NCBI GenBank assembly: GCA_934454215.1
Contig: CAKSGG010000008.1
Span: 1-51,998 of the forward strand
Direction of reading: 5' to 3'
DNA: 51,998 nt
Origin: an uncultured Clostridia bacterium
Lineage (GTDB): Bacteria > Bacillota > Clostridia > UBA1381
The translations under genes were made by a program, and so were the position numbers. Below are positions 43,304-51,043 of the stretch, piece after piece (position 1 is the stretch's first letter; the number at the start of each line of letters is the position of its first letter). A model generated the notes under the pieces. It was not told the DNA's origin. It did not search any database and was given only the letters and a program-made list of their open reading frames with translations.

Positions 43304-43651
43304 TTATTCTTCGGTTAATTCTTCACGTGCGCCCGCATCGTCCCAAAGATGCTCAAGCGAATAAAATTCTCTCATTTCCTGCTGCATTACGTGAACTATA
43401 ACGTCGCCGTAATCCATCAGAATCCATGAGCCGCCTCTGTAGCCCTCTTTATGATGAACCTCAAAGCCGGCTTCCGACATTTTTTCGTCAACCTCGTCAA
43501 CGCAGGCTCTTACCTGAACCGCCGACTGACAAGAGGCTATAACGAAATAATCGCCGAGAGAGGTTTGGTTTGCTACGTCAAGAACCTCTATATTTGACGC
43601 TTTTTTGTTTTCAAGTGCGTCTTTAATAATATCAACCTTTTTATTATCCAT
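43304..43651 (-). CDS. rsfS: Ribosomal silencing factor RsfS
   Basis: This protein of about 115 residues binds uL14 and keeps the large subunit from joining the small one when nutrients are short. Family motifs GDYFVIASCQSAVQVRACVDEV and GSWILMDYGDVIVHVM are intact. The start at 43651 follows GGAG by six bases; the ATG four codons earlier overlaps that site. In most Firmicutes rsfS follows nadD and yqeK directly; here the pdx and SGNH genes lie between. Confidence 0.92.
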   Translation of the reverse strand: MDNKKVDIIKDALENKKASNIEVLDVANQTSLGDYFVIASCQSAVQVRACVDEVDEKMSEAGFEVHHKEGYRGGSWILMDYGDVIVHVMQQEMREFYSLEHLWDDAGAREELTEE

Positions 43652-43684
43652 ATTATTCTCCATTCACCGACTTATCGGTATTCC

Positions 43685-44248
43685 TTATTTTATCATATTT
43701 ACAAAATATTCATGCACCGCCAAGCTGTCGTTAAGCTCGGGGTGGAACGCCGTAACAAGCTGACTGCCCTGTCTTGCCGCAACGATTTTTCCGTCAGCCT
43801 CGGCAAGAATTTCGGTATCCGCACCGACCGACGATATATACGGCGCACGGATAAACGTCATCGGGATTTTTCCTATTCCCTTAAATTCCTGTTCCGTATA
43901 AAAGCTGCCGAGCTGTCTGCCGTATGCGTTCCGTACTGCGGTAATATCCATTGTTCCCAGATGAACCGCCGTATCGTTTTCTATATGCTTTGCCAAAAGC
44001 AGCAGTCCCGCACATGTACCGAATACGGGCAAACCGCCGCAAATACGTTTTTTTATGTCATCGAATAAATCAAGCTCACGCAGCAGCTTTCCCTGAACGG
44101 TGCTTTCGCCGCCCGGGATTATAAGCCCGTCAAAGGGGGTATCCAAATCCCTTTTCTGACGGATTTCAAACGAGTGAACGCCGAGCCGCAAAAGAATCTG
44201 CTCATGCTCGATAAAGGCTCCCTGAAGAGCCAATACTCCTATCTGCAT
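43685..44248 (-). CDS. pdxT: Pyridoxal 5'-phosphate synthase glutaminase subunit PdxT
   Basis: 187 residues. It releases ammonia from glutamine and passes it to PdxS for PLP synthesis. The glutaminase triad is visible: Cys in FGTCAGLLLLAK, His and Glu in TAFHPELNDS. Conserved GVLALQGAFIEH and IIPGGESTVQGKLL complete the family picture. Its partner pdxS is on the same strand but an SGNH hydrolase gene lies between them, which is unusual. Confidence 0.96.
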   Translation of the reverse strand: MQIGVLALQGAFIEHEQILLRLGVHSFEIRQKRDLDTPFDGLIIPGGESTVQGKLLRELDLFDDIKKRICGGLPVFGTCAGLLLLAKHIENDTAVHLGTMDITAVRNAYGRQLGSFYTEQEFKGIGKIPMTFIRAPYISSVGADTEILAEADGKIVAARQGSQLVTAFHPELNDSLAVHEYFVNMIK

Positions 44249-44262
44249 AATCTCAGCTCCCT

Positions 44263-44874
44263 TTATAAATTATTTAAGCTGTCAAGAATAACGGACGCTA
44301 TTCTTTTGTACAGGCTTTCCGTCGGGTGAACGCCGTCGGACGATAAATCGCCAAGATTTTCATATGTGACGGAATATAAATCAATAACCGTCAGCGAATA
44401 TTTTTCGGCAATTCTTTTTACCGCTTCATTTCTGAGTTTTACACGTTCAAGACGGCTTTCGTCGCGAACAGCCGTAGTCAAAAGCAGATACGGCTTTTTG
44501 TTAAAGTGCGAAATCAAAAACCCGACCATATCGTCATAATATTTTTCGTATTCGTCCTCGTCAAGATGCCAGCCGTGCAGTCCGTTGTTAAACAATATCG
44601 AATCAACAGACGGGAGCTGTCGGGCAAAAAGTGCGATTGAATCCTTATAATACGGATTGTCTATGCTTTTTGATGTGCCGAATCCGTCAAAAAGTATTTT
44701 TTGCTCCGCAGCCGCAGTTGCTATACATCTTGTTCCGCATGAAATTGAGTCGCCTATATAAAAAACTCTTTTTTTATCGGTATCGTTTGCGTGTTCAATC
44801 CATGTGTTATCCCATTCGTAGGTTTCGTATATGCTTTTTTTATTGTCCTTGTGTTCGTATGTGAAACTTCCCAT
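44263..44874 (-). CDS. SGNH/GDSL-family hydrolase
   Basis: This 203-residue cytoplasmic protein has the SGNH blocks: block I YIGDSISCGT (nucleophile Ser), the Asn in FNNGLHGWHLD, and the C-terminal SSDGVHPTESLYKRIA (Asp and His). No signal peptide is seen. Family members are esterases or acetylhydrolases acting on sugars or lipids; the substrate is unknown. Its position between pdxS and pdxT, with AAGGAG before the ATG and 14-20-base gaps on each side, shows it is co-transcribed with vitamin B6 genes, but no link is known. Confidence 0.85.
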   Translation of the reverse strand: MGSFTYEHKDNKKSIYETYEWDNTWIEHANDTDKKRVFYIGDSISCGTRCIATAAAEQKILFDGFGTSKSIDNPYYKDSIALFARQLPSVDSILFNNGLHGWHLDEDEYEKYYDDMVGFLISHFNKKPYLLLTTAVRDESRLERVKLRNEAVKRIAEKYSLTVIDLYSVTYENLGDLSSDGVHPTESLYKRIASVILDSLNNL

Positions 44875-44893
44875 TTTAAAATCTCCTTTGGAT

Positions 44894-45769
44894 TTATTTG
44901 CCTCTTTCAGCCATAAGAAGTTCTATTTCCTGTTCATTTATGCCGACCATTGCTTCGCCCAAATCCTCCGAAAGCTCTGCAATAAGCTTAGCGTCTTTGA
45001 AATTCGTAACAGCCTTTACTATAGCTGCCGCACGCTTTGCGGGATTGCCCGACTTGAATATTCCGCTGCCGACAAATACACCCTCAGCGCCAAGCTGCAT
45101 CATAAGAGACGCATCTGCCGGAGTTGCAACGCCGCCGGCGGCAAAGTTTACAACCGGCAGCTTGCCGTTTTCATGTACGTATACGACAAGGTCATAAGGT
45201 ACCTGCAAATTCTTTGCTGCATCGAAAAGCTCGTCCTCACTCATTGATGTAAGTCTCTTTATTTCGCTCTGCATCATGCGCATATGTCTTACCGCCTGAA
45301 CAACGTCGCCCGTTCCCGGTTCGCCCTTTGTTCTTATCATTGAAGCGCCTTCGTTAATTCTTCTCAAAGCCTCGCCCAAATCCTTTGCGCCGCATACAAA
45401 CGGAACTTTGAATTTTGTTTTGTCGATATGATACTTGTCATCGGCGGGGGAGAGTACTTCGCTCTCGTCTATATAATCTATTTCAATAGCTTCAAGAATC
45501 TGAGCCTCCGCAAAATGACCTATACGGCACTTTGCCATTACCGGAATCGAAACGGCTTCCTGAATACCCTTTATCATTTTCGGGTCGCTCATTCTCGATA
45601 CGCCGCCTGCCGCACGAATATCTGCCGGAATACGTTCAAGCGCCATAACTGCGCAGGCGCCCGCTTCCTCTGCAATCTTTGCCTGCTCGGGTGTGGTTAC
45701 GTCCATGATAACGCCGCCCTTAAGCATTTGTGCCAAATTCTTGTTAAGTTCAAATCTTTCGTTGTTCAT
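44894..45769 (-). CDS. pdxS: Pyridoxal 5'-phosphate synthase subunit PdxS
   Basis: This 291-residue (beta/alpha)8 enzyme builds PLP from ribose 5-phosphate, glyceraldehyde 3-phosphate and ammonia. Very conserved stretches GGVIMDVTTPEQAKIAEEAG, VMAKCRIGHFAEAQ and NFAAGGVATPADASLMMQLG include the catalytic lysines. It overlaps yqeK by four bases (ATGA) and has AAGGAG ten bases upstream. PdxT is encoded two genes downstream. Confidence 0.98.
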   Translation of the reverse strand: MNNERFELNKNLAQMLKGGVIMDVTTPEQAKIAEEAGACAVMALERIPADIRAAGGVSRMSDPKMIKGIQEAVSIPVMAKCRIGHFAEAQILEAIEIDYIDESEVLSPADDKYHIDKTKFKVPFVCGAKDLGEALRRINEGASMIRTKGEPGTGDVVQAVRHMRMMQSEIKRLTSMSEDELFDAAKNLQVPYDLVVYVHENGKLPVVNFAAGGVATPADASLMMQLGAEGVFVGSGIFKSGNPAKRAAAIVKAVTNFKDAKLIAELSEDLGEAMVGINEQEIELLMAERGK

Positions 45770-46332
45770 GATGTTTTAGCTCCTTTACCTTTATTTGCAA
45801 TACATTCGTTATAGCTTATAAGAGTGTCGGGATGTACTGCTTTATTACTGTTTATATTAAAAAGCAGAGAATGTTTTACGCATTCAAAATATGCTTTATT
45901 AATATCTGTTTGTGCGATAAGCCTGAGCTTATCAACTCCGTCAAAATCACGGTTCGGCTCAATCATATCCGCCGTATAAATGATTTTGTCAATCAAAGTC
46001 ATTTCCGAACCGCCCACGGTATGACGGCGGATTGCGTTTAATATTTCTTCATCGCATATTCCGTATTCCCGTTTTGCAATTTCAGCACCGAGAGGCGCAT
46101 GAATCACGGGCGGACAAAGAATATCATATTTTGTCAGCTCAACTCCGTATTCGCGGCATTTTTCAAGCTGTTCATCTATACTCATGCCCTTTGCGCAGTC
46201 GTGATACAGACCTGCGGTATATGCTTTTTCTTCGTCAGCGCCGAAAAGCGCCGCAAGCTTTTCGGCGGTATCCCGTACTCCGAGCGAATGCTTATAGCGT
46301 TTTTCGCTTAAAGATGATTTCAGCTTATTCAT
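45766..46332 (-). CDS. yqeK: YqeK-family HD hydrolase (diadenosine tetraphosphatase)
   Basis: 188 residues with the HD-domain metal ligands His in RYKHSLGVRDTA, HD in LYHDCAKGM, and the later HAPLGAEIA and DKIIYTADMIEPNRDF. YqeK proteins split Ap4A symmetrically to two ADP. The ATG ending at 46332 has AAGGAG eight bases upstream and overlaps the nadD stop by eight bases, the typical nadD-yqeK arrangement. Its 3' end overlaps pdxS. Confidence 0.92.
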   Translation of the reverse strand: MNKLKSSLSEKRYKHSLGVRDTAEKLAALFGADEEKAYTAGLYHDCAKGMSIDEQLEKCREYGVELTKYDILCPPVIHAPLGAEIAKREYGICDEEILNAIRRHTVGGSEMTLIDKIIYTADMIEPNRDFDGVDKLRLIAQTDINKAYFECVKHSLLFNINSNKAVHPDTLISYNECIANKGKGAKTS

Positions 46333-46924
46333 AGGCTGTCTCCTTTTTGTACAAACCGTTTTCTTCAATATATTCCAAAACCTTGTCGGGTATCATGTGC
46401 TTTACGCTTTTCCCGTCCTCAATGCGCTGCCGTATCATTGTTGACGACAGCTCCATTACGGGCGAATCAACGGGGAGAATTTCTCCGTCAAGCTCCGTTT
46501 CGGTTTGCTTTATAAGCTCATTCAGGCTTTTAAGCGACGTCCTCGGGAACACAAGCAGAGTACAAAGCTTCAGTATTTCCTGCGGCTTGTGCCATTTGCC
46601 TATGTCTCTGAGCGAATCCTCGCCGATAATGAAATATATATCGTCATTCGGGTTTGTTTCCTTAAAATGCTGCAATGTATGCAATGTATACGAATAATCC
46701 GTCTTGTCTGTTTCGTAAGTGTTCACTTCAAACTCACCGTCAACGCCCAGCTCCGTCATGCGGCTGCGGATATACTTATCCGTAACGCCGCTTTTATGCG
46801 GAGGATTGCCGCTTGTCATAAACATCATACGTTCAATTCCGTACTGCTCTGCGGCGAACCTTGCCGTTATGATGTGAGCGTTATGAATCGGGTCGAAGGT
46901 TCCGCCCATTATTCCTATCTTCAT
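46325..46924 (-). CDS. nadD: Nicotinate-nucleotide adenylyltransferase
   Basis: This 199-residue enzyme joins ATP and nicotinate mononucleotide in NAD synthesis. The nucleotidyltransferase motif GIMGGTFDPIHNAHI and the C-terminal SSTMIRQRI are present, with FIIGEDSLRDIGKW between. It overlaps yhbY by four bases and yqeK by eight, so the three are translated as a unit. Confidence 0.96.
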   Translation of the reverse strand: MKIGIMGGTFDPIHNAHIITARFAAEQYGIERMMFMTSGNPPHKSGVTDKYIRSRMTELGVDGEFEVNTYETDKTDYSYTLHTLQHFKETNPNDDIYFIIGEDSLRDIGKWHKPQEILKLCTLLVFPRTSLKSLNELIKQTETELDGEILPVDSPVMELSSTMIRQRIEDGKSVKHMIPDKVLEYIEENGLYKKETAYE

Positions 46925-47223
46925 TTTTTCGGCAGCTCGATTTTACGGTTTTTCTCATGTTTTGCACGGCGGTAAATTATAAATTTATTGCCTATTGCCT
47001 GAATCGGTTCTGCGCCCAAATCGGAGGCAACCTCGTTACAGGTTTGCTTTGTATCGAGCAATGCCGTTTCAAGAATTTTTATTTTTATAATTTCACGCTT
47101 TTCAAGTGCCTCTTCAAATGCGTTAAGTGCCGTTTCGGTCACGCCCTCCTTGCCGATTTGGAAAATCGGTTCAAGATTATGCGCCTCCTTGCGCAGCCAT
47201 GCACGCTGTTTGCTTGTAATCAT
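46921..47223 (-). CDS. yhbY: YhbY-family (CRM domain) RNA-binding protein
   Basis: This 100-residue single CRM domain has LRKEAHNLEPIFQIGKEGVT, the GxxG-type loop, and KREIIKIKIL. Relatives bind the pre-50S ribosome and assist its assembly. Placement ahead of nadD and yqeK is common in Firmicutes. AAGGAG lies eight bases before the ATG. Confidence 0.92.
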   Translation of the reverse strand: MITSKQRAWLRKEAHNLEPIFQIGKEGVTETALNAFEEALEKREIIKIKILETALLDTKQTCNEVASDLGAEPIQAIGNKFIIYRRAKHEKNRKIELPKK

Positions 47224-47238
47224 TAACGGACTCCTTTT

Positions 47239-47469
47239 TTATTCAATATTTGCAATAATGGTTTTATAGTCAAGCTGTTCTTTTATATAGGGGTTCAGAC
47301 ATACCAGATTTGCGCACAGATAGCCTATTGCGTTGTATCTGCATAAATTTACCTTTTCGGTACAGCCGTCGCAAAGGCACATCTGCCCCTTGTTTACGGG
47401 TACGACCACGTATTCGTTTTCGTTTAAAAGCTTTTTTGCTTCTTCGATTTTTTGTTCAAGCTCAGTCAT
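47239..47469 (-). CDS. Small cysteine-rich protein of unknown function downstream of hydG
   Basis: 76 residues that I do not recognise. A charged N-terminal helix (about 2-18) and a beta-like VVVPVNKG precede a cysteine-rich middle: Cys31, 33, 36, 43, 52 and 57 (CLCDGC... C... C... C). The C-terminus is helical (KEQLDYKTIIANI). The cysteine count suggests a metal or Fe-S site. It starts 17 bases after the hydG stop codon with AAGGAT nine bases before its ATG, so it is read with hydG; yhbY follows 16 bases later. A link to cluster assembly is only a guess from location. Confidence 0.7.
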   Translation of the reverse strand: MTELEQKIEEAKKLLNENEYVVVPVNKGQMCLCDGCTEKVNLCRYNAIGYLCANLVCLNPYIKEQLDYKTIIANIE

Positions 47470-47485
47470 ACTTATCTATCCTTAC

Positions 47486-48916
47486 TTAAAATCTGAAATC
47501 ACGTTTTCCATGCTCTATATTATCAATATATTCCTCCGCAAGAGTGCGAACCTTATCGCTCGGGATTTTTTTTAGCTCATCCGCAATAAGCTTTTCGCCG
47601 TTTTTAACGGTTTCTTCCGACGCATAATCGACAAGATATTCTTTAAGCGTCATAAGAGCGTTTGGCTGACAGCAGTTCTGAATTGCACCCGTTTTTGCAA
47701 GGGACATAAATCTGTCACCCGTTCTGCCCTCTCTGTAACAGGCGGTACAGAAGCTCGGAATGTAGCCCAATTCCATGAGCCAGTTTACAACCTCGTCAAG
47801 AGTTCTTGTGTCGCTTCTGTCAAACTGCGCCGTATTTTCCTCGGGCGTTTCGGGCTTTACATAGCCGCCCACGCTTGTTGAGGATGCGCCGCTTATCTGC
47901 GAAATTCCCAGTTCAAGAGCCTTTTTGCGGTTCTTTGCGCTTTCTCTTGTAGATACTATCATGCCCGTATACGGGACGGCAATTCGGATAATTGCAACGA
48001 TTTTCTGCCATATCTCATCGGGAACGGCATTTGAAAAGTCGCATACGTCAATATCGTCGGCAGGACATATTCTCGGTACGCTTATCGTGTGAGGACCTAC
48101 GCCGAATTTTGCCTCAAGATGCTCTGCGTGCATTAATATTCCCGCAAGCTCATAGCGGTGCGTATCAAGTCCGAAAAGAACGCCGAGACCGACGTCGTCA
48201 ATTCCGCCTTCCATTGCCCTGTCCATTGCCTCTGTATGATAACAGTAATCATGTTTCGGACCTGCGGGGTGCAGCTCCTCATAATGCTCCTTGTGATATG
48301 TTTCCTGGAACAGAATATACGTGCCTATTCCTGCGTCCTTCAAACGCTTGTAATTTTCAACGGTGGTTGCTGCGATATTCACATTCACACGTCTGATAGC
48401 GCCGTTTTTATGCTTTATCGAATAAATCGTATCTATACATTCAAGGATATATTCAAGCGGATTATTTATCGGGTCTTCACCGGCTTCAAGCGCAAGACGC
48501 TTATGCCCCATATCCTGCAATGCAATCGTTTCCTCACGGATTTCGTCCTGAGTAAGCTTTTTGCGGCGGATATGCTTGTTCTTTACGTGATACGGACAGT
48601 ATACGCAGCTGTTTATGCAGTAATTTGAAAGATACAGCGGCGCAAACATAACGATTCTGTTTCCGTAGATTTTCTGCTTGATTTCTCTTGCAAGAGCATA
48701 CATTTCCTCGTTTAACTCGTCGTCGTCGCATTCAAGAAGAACCGACGCTTCACGATGAGTTATACCCCGGCAGGCTCTCGCTTTTTCGATTATGTCTTTA
48801 ATAAGTTTTTTGTTATTTTTGTTTTCCTCGGCATATCTGAGAGAATCAAGGATTTCCTCATGATTTATAAATTCTCTTGCGTCTGAGGATTTCGGGTCGT
48901 ATTTAAACTTCTCCAT
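47486..48916 (-). CDS. hydG: [FeFe]-hydrogenase H-cluster maturase HydG
   Basis: This 476-residue radical SAM enzyme splits tyrosine to make CO and CN- ligands for the hydrogenase H-cluster. The radical SAM cysteines are Cys100, 104 and 107 (CINSCVYC), and the C-terminal second-cluster motif is CTACYREGRTGDRF... CCQPN. ThiH is the closest other family but lacks this C-terminal region. HydE, HydF and the hydrogenase are not in the window. It heads the minus-strand run and has its own promoter about 85 bases upstream, similar to that of nfnA. The ribosome site GAAAGGA is rather far (14 bases) from the ATG. Confidence 0.93.
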   Translation of the reverse strand: MEKFKYDPKSSDAREFINHEEILDSLRYAEENKNNKKLIKDIIEKARACRGITHREASVLLECDDDELNEEMYALAREIKQKIYGNRIVMFAPLYLSNYCINSCVYCPYHVKNKHIRRKKLTQDEIREETIALQDMGHKRLALEAGEDPINNPLEYILECIDTIYSIKHKNGAIRRVNVNIAATTVENYKRLKDAGIGTYILFQETYHKEHYEELHPAGPKHDYCYHTEAMDRAMEGGIDDVGLGVLFGLDTHRYELAGILMHAEHLEAKFGVGPHTISVPRICPADDIDVCDFSNAVPDEIWQKIVAIIRIAVPYTGMIVSTRESAKNRKKALELGISQISGASSTSVGGYVKPETPEENTAQFDRSDTRTLDEVVNWLMELGYIPSFCTACYREGRTGDRFMSLAKTGAIQNCCQPNALMTLKEYLVDYASEETVKNGEKLIADELKKIPSDKVRTLAEEYIDNIEHGKRDFRF

Positions 48917-48999
48917 TTATTTCTAACCATTCCTTTCACGTAATGTCAAAGGCAAAAATATTTGTGGTTGACATTTTATATAAAATTACGTTACATATT

Positions 49000-49028
49000 A
49001 TAATAACACATTTTTCGTATTTTTTCAA
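49000..49028 (-). promoter_or_regulatory. Promoter of hydG
   Basis: On the minus strand TTGAAA (49028-49023) and TATTAT (49005-49000) with a 17-base spacer. The whole stretch down to ATGTAA (about 48991) matches the nfnA promoter at 34 of 38 positions. The leader to the hydG ATG is about 75 bases and holds no clear hairpin. Confidence 0.72.
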
Positions 49029-49095
49029 GAGTAAATCAAAAAAACAGCATATAATATAAAATATACGTCCATATTCGTGAAAAAGTTAAATAAAA

Positions 49096-49141
49096 AGCAA
49101 GGCATCGGGGATTTATTTACCCCGACGCCTTGCCTTTTTTT
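49096..49141. terminator. Long-stem terminator overlapping the yjdF stop codon
   Basis: A 14-bp stem (GCAAGGCATCGGGG / CCCCGACGCCTTGC with one wobble) with loop ATTTATTTA and T-rich tails on both strands (TTTTTTT on plus, TTTTTATTT on minus). The last codons and stop of yjdF are part of the stem. Confidence 0.87.
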
Positions 49142-49529
49142 GCTGCCGTTTAAGCTCAAACCGTCTTTTCTTGTCCTCCTCCTTTTTTGTTCGGCGTTCG
49201 GATTTACGCTTTTGTTTGCTTTGCTCATAGCATAATTTTACGGCTTGCTGTGATTTTGTGCCCGTTCCCCGATTTTGCAGAAGACGTTTTATATCCCTCT
49301 GCATTTTTTTCGGTTTTTTTGCCGCAGGCTTTATATCGGCTTTAACGACCGGGCTGAATTGCAGTCTGTAATAACCTTTCAGAATAAGCTCGTAAATTTC
49401 GCAGTCCCTCGGCTCGCTGCCGAAGGTTATTTTTGACGCTGAGAGCCTTCCGTTTTCGGTTATTTCAAAAATTCCGACCCAGAACGGCTCTTCAAAATAT
49501 ACCGTCAGACTGCCGTATACCTTGCCCAT
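49113..49529 (-). CDS. yjdF: YjdF-family protein (DUF2992)
   Basis: This 138-residue protein has an N-terminal beta-rich part (GSLTVYFEEPFWVGIFEI, KITFGSEPRDCEIYELIL, YYRLQFSP) matching the YjdF/DUF2992 family, and a very basic C-terminal tail (Lys/Arg-rich, KPKKMQRDIKRLL to KKARRRGK) that probably binds nucleic acid or the ribosome. Function is unknown; in many Firmicutes the gene is controlled by an azaaromatic-sensing RNA. A structured leader is present upstream (49557-49648). The last codons form the terminator stem. Confidence 0.82.
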   Translation of the reverse strand: MGKVYGSLTVYFEEPFWVGIFEITENGRLSASKITFGSEPRDCEIYELILKGYYRLQFSPVVKADIKPAAKKPKKMQRDIKRLLQNRGTGTKSQQAVKLCYEQSKQKRKSERRTKKEEDKKRRFELKRQQKKARRRGK

Positions 49530-49556
49530 GCAAATCCCTCCTTGAATATTTTATGA

Positions 49557-49648
49557 GCAAAGAACGGACAACCCGGAGGGGCAGGTTACTTACCCTGATA
49601 TTCAGGACGGCCGGGCTACCTACCGGCTCTCGCATATAAATGCTTTGC
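49557..49648 (-). ncRNA. Structured leader of yjdF, candidate yjdF-motif riboswitch
   Basis: Read on the minus strand, CGCAAAG pairs with CTTTGC to close a 92-base domain. Inside are two similar hairpins with loops TAGGTAGC (CCGG stem) and GTAAGTAA (CAGG/CCTG stem), a CCTGA/TCAGG hairpin that competes with the second, and a distant CCCGG/CCGGG pairing. Alternative pairings next to the ribosome site AGGAGGG suggest control of translation. The class is inferred mainly from the yjdF gene downstream. Confidence 0.55.
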
Positions 49649-49671
49649 GTTTTTATCCTTGCATTAAATAT

Positions 49672-49700
49672 ATTTTACCATATTTAATGACGTTTGGAAA
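49672..49700 (-). promoter_or_regulatory. Promoter of yjdF leader
   Basis: On the minus strand TTTCCA (49700-49695) and TAAAAT (49677-49672) with a 17-base spacer; transcription would begin just before the structured leader. Confidence 0.5.
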
Positions 49701-49742
49701 GAGGTATATTGATTTTTAACTGAAAATTTGTACATTTTGCTA

Positions 49743-49771
49743 TTGAAAATACGGCGCTAATGTAGTATAAT
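49743..49771 (+). promoter_or_regulatory. Promoter of ilvA
   Basis: TTGAAA (49743-49748) and TATAAT (49766-49771) with a 17-base spacer, 46 bases before the ilvA ATG. No T-box or leader peptide is seen in the short leader. Confidence 0.75.
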
Positions 49772-49817
49772 AATAGAATAAATACTTTTTAGTACATATA
49801 TTGGGGAGGAAACACAA

Positions 49818-51026
49818 ATGGATTTGGCGTTAAAGGAAATTGAAAAAGCCGCACGGCGTCTTAAAGGTACTATTCACAGAACGAAAATAGAGAAAAATAC
49901 CACATTTTCAAATATGGCGGGCGGCGAGGTATATCTGAAATTTGAGAATCAGCAGAAAACAGGCTCGTTCAAAATAAGAGGAGCTTCAAATAAAATTGCC
50001 GCATTGATTGAAAGAGGCGAAATTAAATCGGGCGTTGCGTCATCTGCCGGAAACCATGCGCAGGGCGTTGCTTATGCCTCAAAGGTTCACGGCATACCCG
50101 CTACTATCGTAATGCCGAAATCCACTCCTATTGCAAAGGTTGCGGCAACAGAAGGCTACGGCGCAAAGGTTGTTCTTCACGGCGACTGCTACGACGACGC
50201 TTATGCAAAGGCTGTTGAAATTCAGGAAACGGAGGGCGCTACATTTCTGCACCCATATGACGACCTTGAGGTTATGGCAGGTCAGGGTACAATCGGTATT
50301 GAAATTCTTGAGGATTTGCCGACAGTCGATATTGTTGTCGTTCCGGCAGGCGGCGGCGGACTTCTTGCGGGCATTGCCGCTTGTATAAAGCAGATAAATC
50401 CGAGAGTTAAAATTATAGGCGTGCAGTCGGAGGGCGCTCCGGCAATAGCGCAGTCGTTTGCAAAGAAAAAGCATATCAGCACCGATTCGGCAGCGACAAT
50501 TGCGGACGGTATCGCCGTAAAGGTTCCGGGACAAAAAACGGTTGATATTATAAATAAATATGCCGATGATGTTGTTACGGTTACGGACAGCGAGATAAGC
50601 GCCGCGATTCTTCTCTTGCTTGAACGCACAAAGCAGGTCGTTGAGCCGGCAGGCGCAACTCCCGTTGCGGCGGTGCTTAACGGAAAAATAGACGTAAAGG
50701 GTAAAAAGGTTGCGTGCGTACTTTCGGGCGGTAATATTGACGTAAGCTTTATTCAGAGAATTATCGACCTCGGTCTTGCGTCGCGTGACAGAAAGCTTAA
50801 ATTCTGCACAACTCTGCTTGATATTCCGGGCAGTCTTGCGAATTTGTCGAATGTGCTGTCGGGTGCGGGAGCGAATATAATCATGGTTCAGTACGACCGT
50901 TTCAGTGCGGAGCTTGACCCGAACGAGGCTATTATTCATATGGCGTGCGAGGTAAGCGGAACAGACCACGGAAAACGTGTTGTGAAAAAACTGGAAGAAA
51001 ACGGATACAAGGTAATTAAGGAATAG
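49818..51026 (+). CDS. ilvA: Threonine ammonia-lyase
   Basis: This 402-residue PLP enzyme turns threonine into 2-oxobutanoate and ammonia. The PLP lysine is Lys52 in TGSFKIRGA; the phosphate-binding loop is PAGGGGLLAG and the ASSAGNHAQGVA motif is intact. A C-terminal ACT-like domain (about 325-402, LLDIPGSLANLSNVL) indicates effector control. Length about 400 and a single ACT domain fit the TdcB/ilvA-short type, which can be catabolic or serve isoleucine synthesis. GGGGAGGA precedes the ATG. The HD gene follows after 17 bases. Confidence 0.95.
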   Translation: MDLALKEIEKAARRLKGTIHRTKIEKNTTFSNMAGGEVYLKFENQQKTGSFKIRGASNKIAALIERGEIKSGVASSAGNHAQGVAYASKVHGIPATIVMPKSTPIAKVAATEGYGAKVVLHGDCYDDAYAKAVEIQETEGATFLHPYDDLEVMAGQGTIGIEILEDLPTVDIVVVPAGGGGLLAGIAACIKQINPRVKIIGVQSEGAPAIAQSFAKKKHISTDSAATIADGIAVKVPGQKTVDIINKYADDVVTVTDSEISAAILLLLERTKQVVEPAGATPVAAVLNGKIDVKGKKVACVLSGGNIDVSFIQRIIDLGLASRDRKLKFCTTLLDIPGSLANLSNVLSGAGANIIMVQYDRFSAELDPNEAIIHMACEVSGTDHGKRVVKKLEENGYKVIKE

Positions 51027-51043
51027 TCTGAAAGGAAAGCGGT

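Noticed and set aside
47883..47896. 14-base match to the intergenic repeat (ATAAGCGGCGCATC on the minus strand) inside hydG
   Set aside because: It encodes the conserved ISGASS stretch of HydG and lacks the ACAGGAAAA part, so it is most likely chance.
48968..49004. Plus-strand TTGACA followed by TATAAT upstream of hydG
   Set aside because: Spacing is 25 bases and no plus-strand gene follows before the yjdF terminator.
49025..49228. Small minus-strand frame downstream of and overlapping the yjdF 3' end
   Set aside because: It overlaps yjdF in another frame and runs through the terminator hairpin; no ribosome site.
49557..49660. c-di-GMP-I riboswitch in the yjdF leader, because of the strings ACGCAAAGC and GGTAGGTAGC
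   Set aside because: The first hairpin with GGCAAACC and the GGGCCTAAAC-type second stem are missing, and the CGCAAAG string is used to close the domain. The gene context favours a yjdF-type RNA.
50079..50969. Long open frame on the minus strand opposite ilvA (about 296 codons)
   Set aside because: It lies fully inside a clear ilvA gene, has odd composition rich in Asn/Arg/Cys, no ribosome site and no recognisable domain. The same reasoning removes other antisense frames such as 5946-6533, 34679-35101 and 35278-35952.
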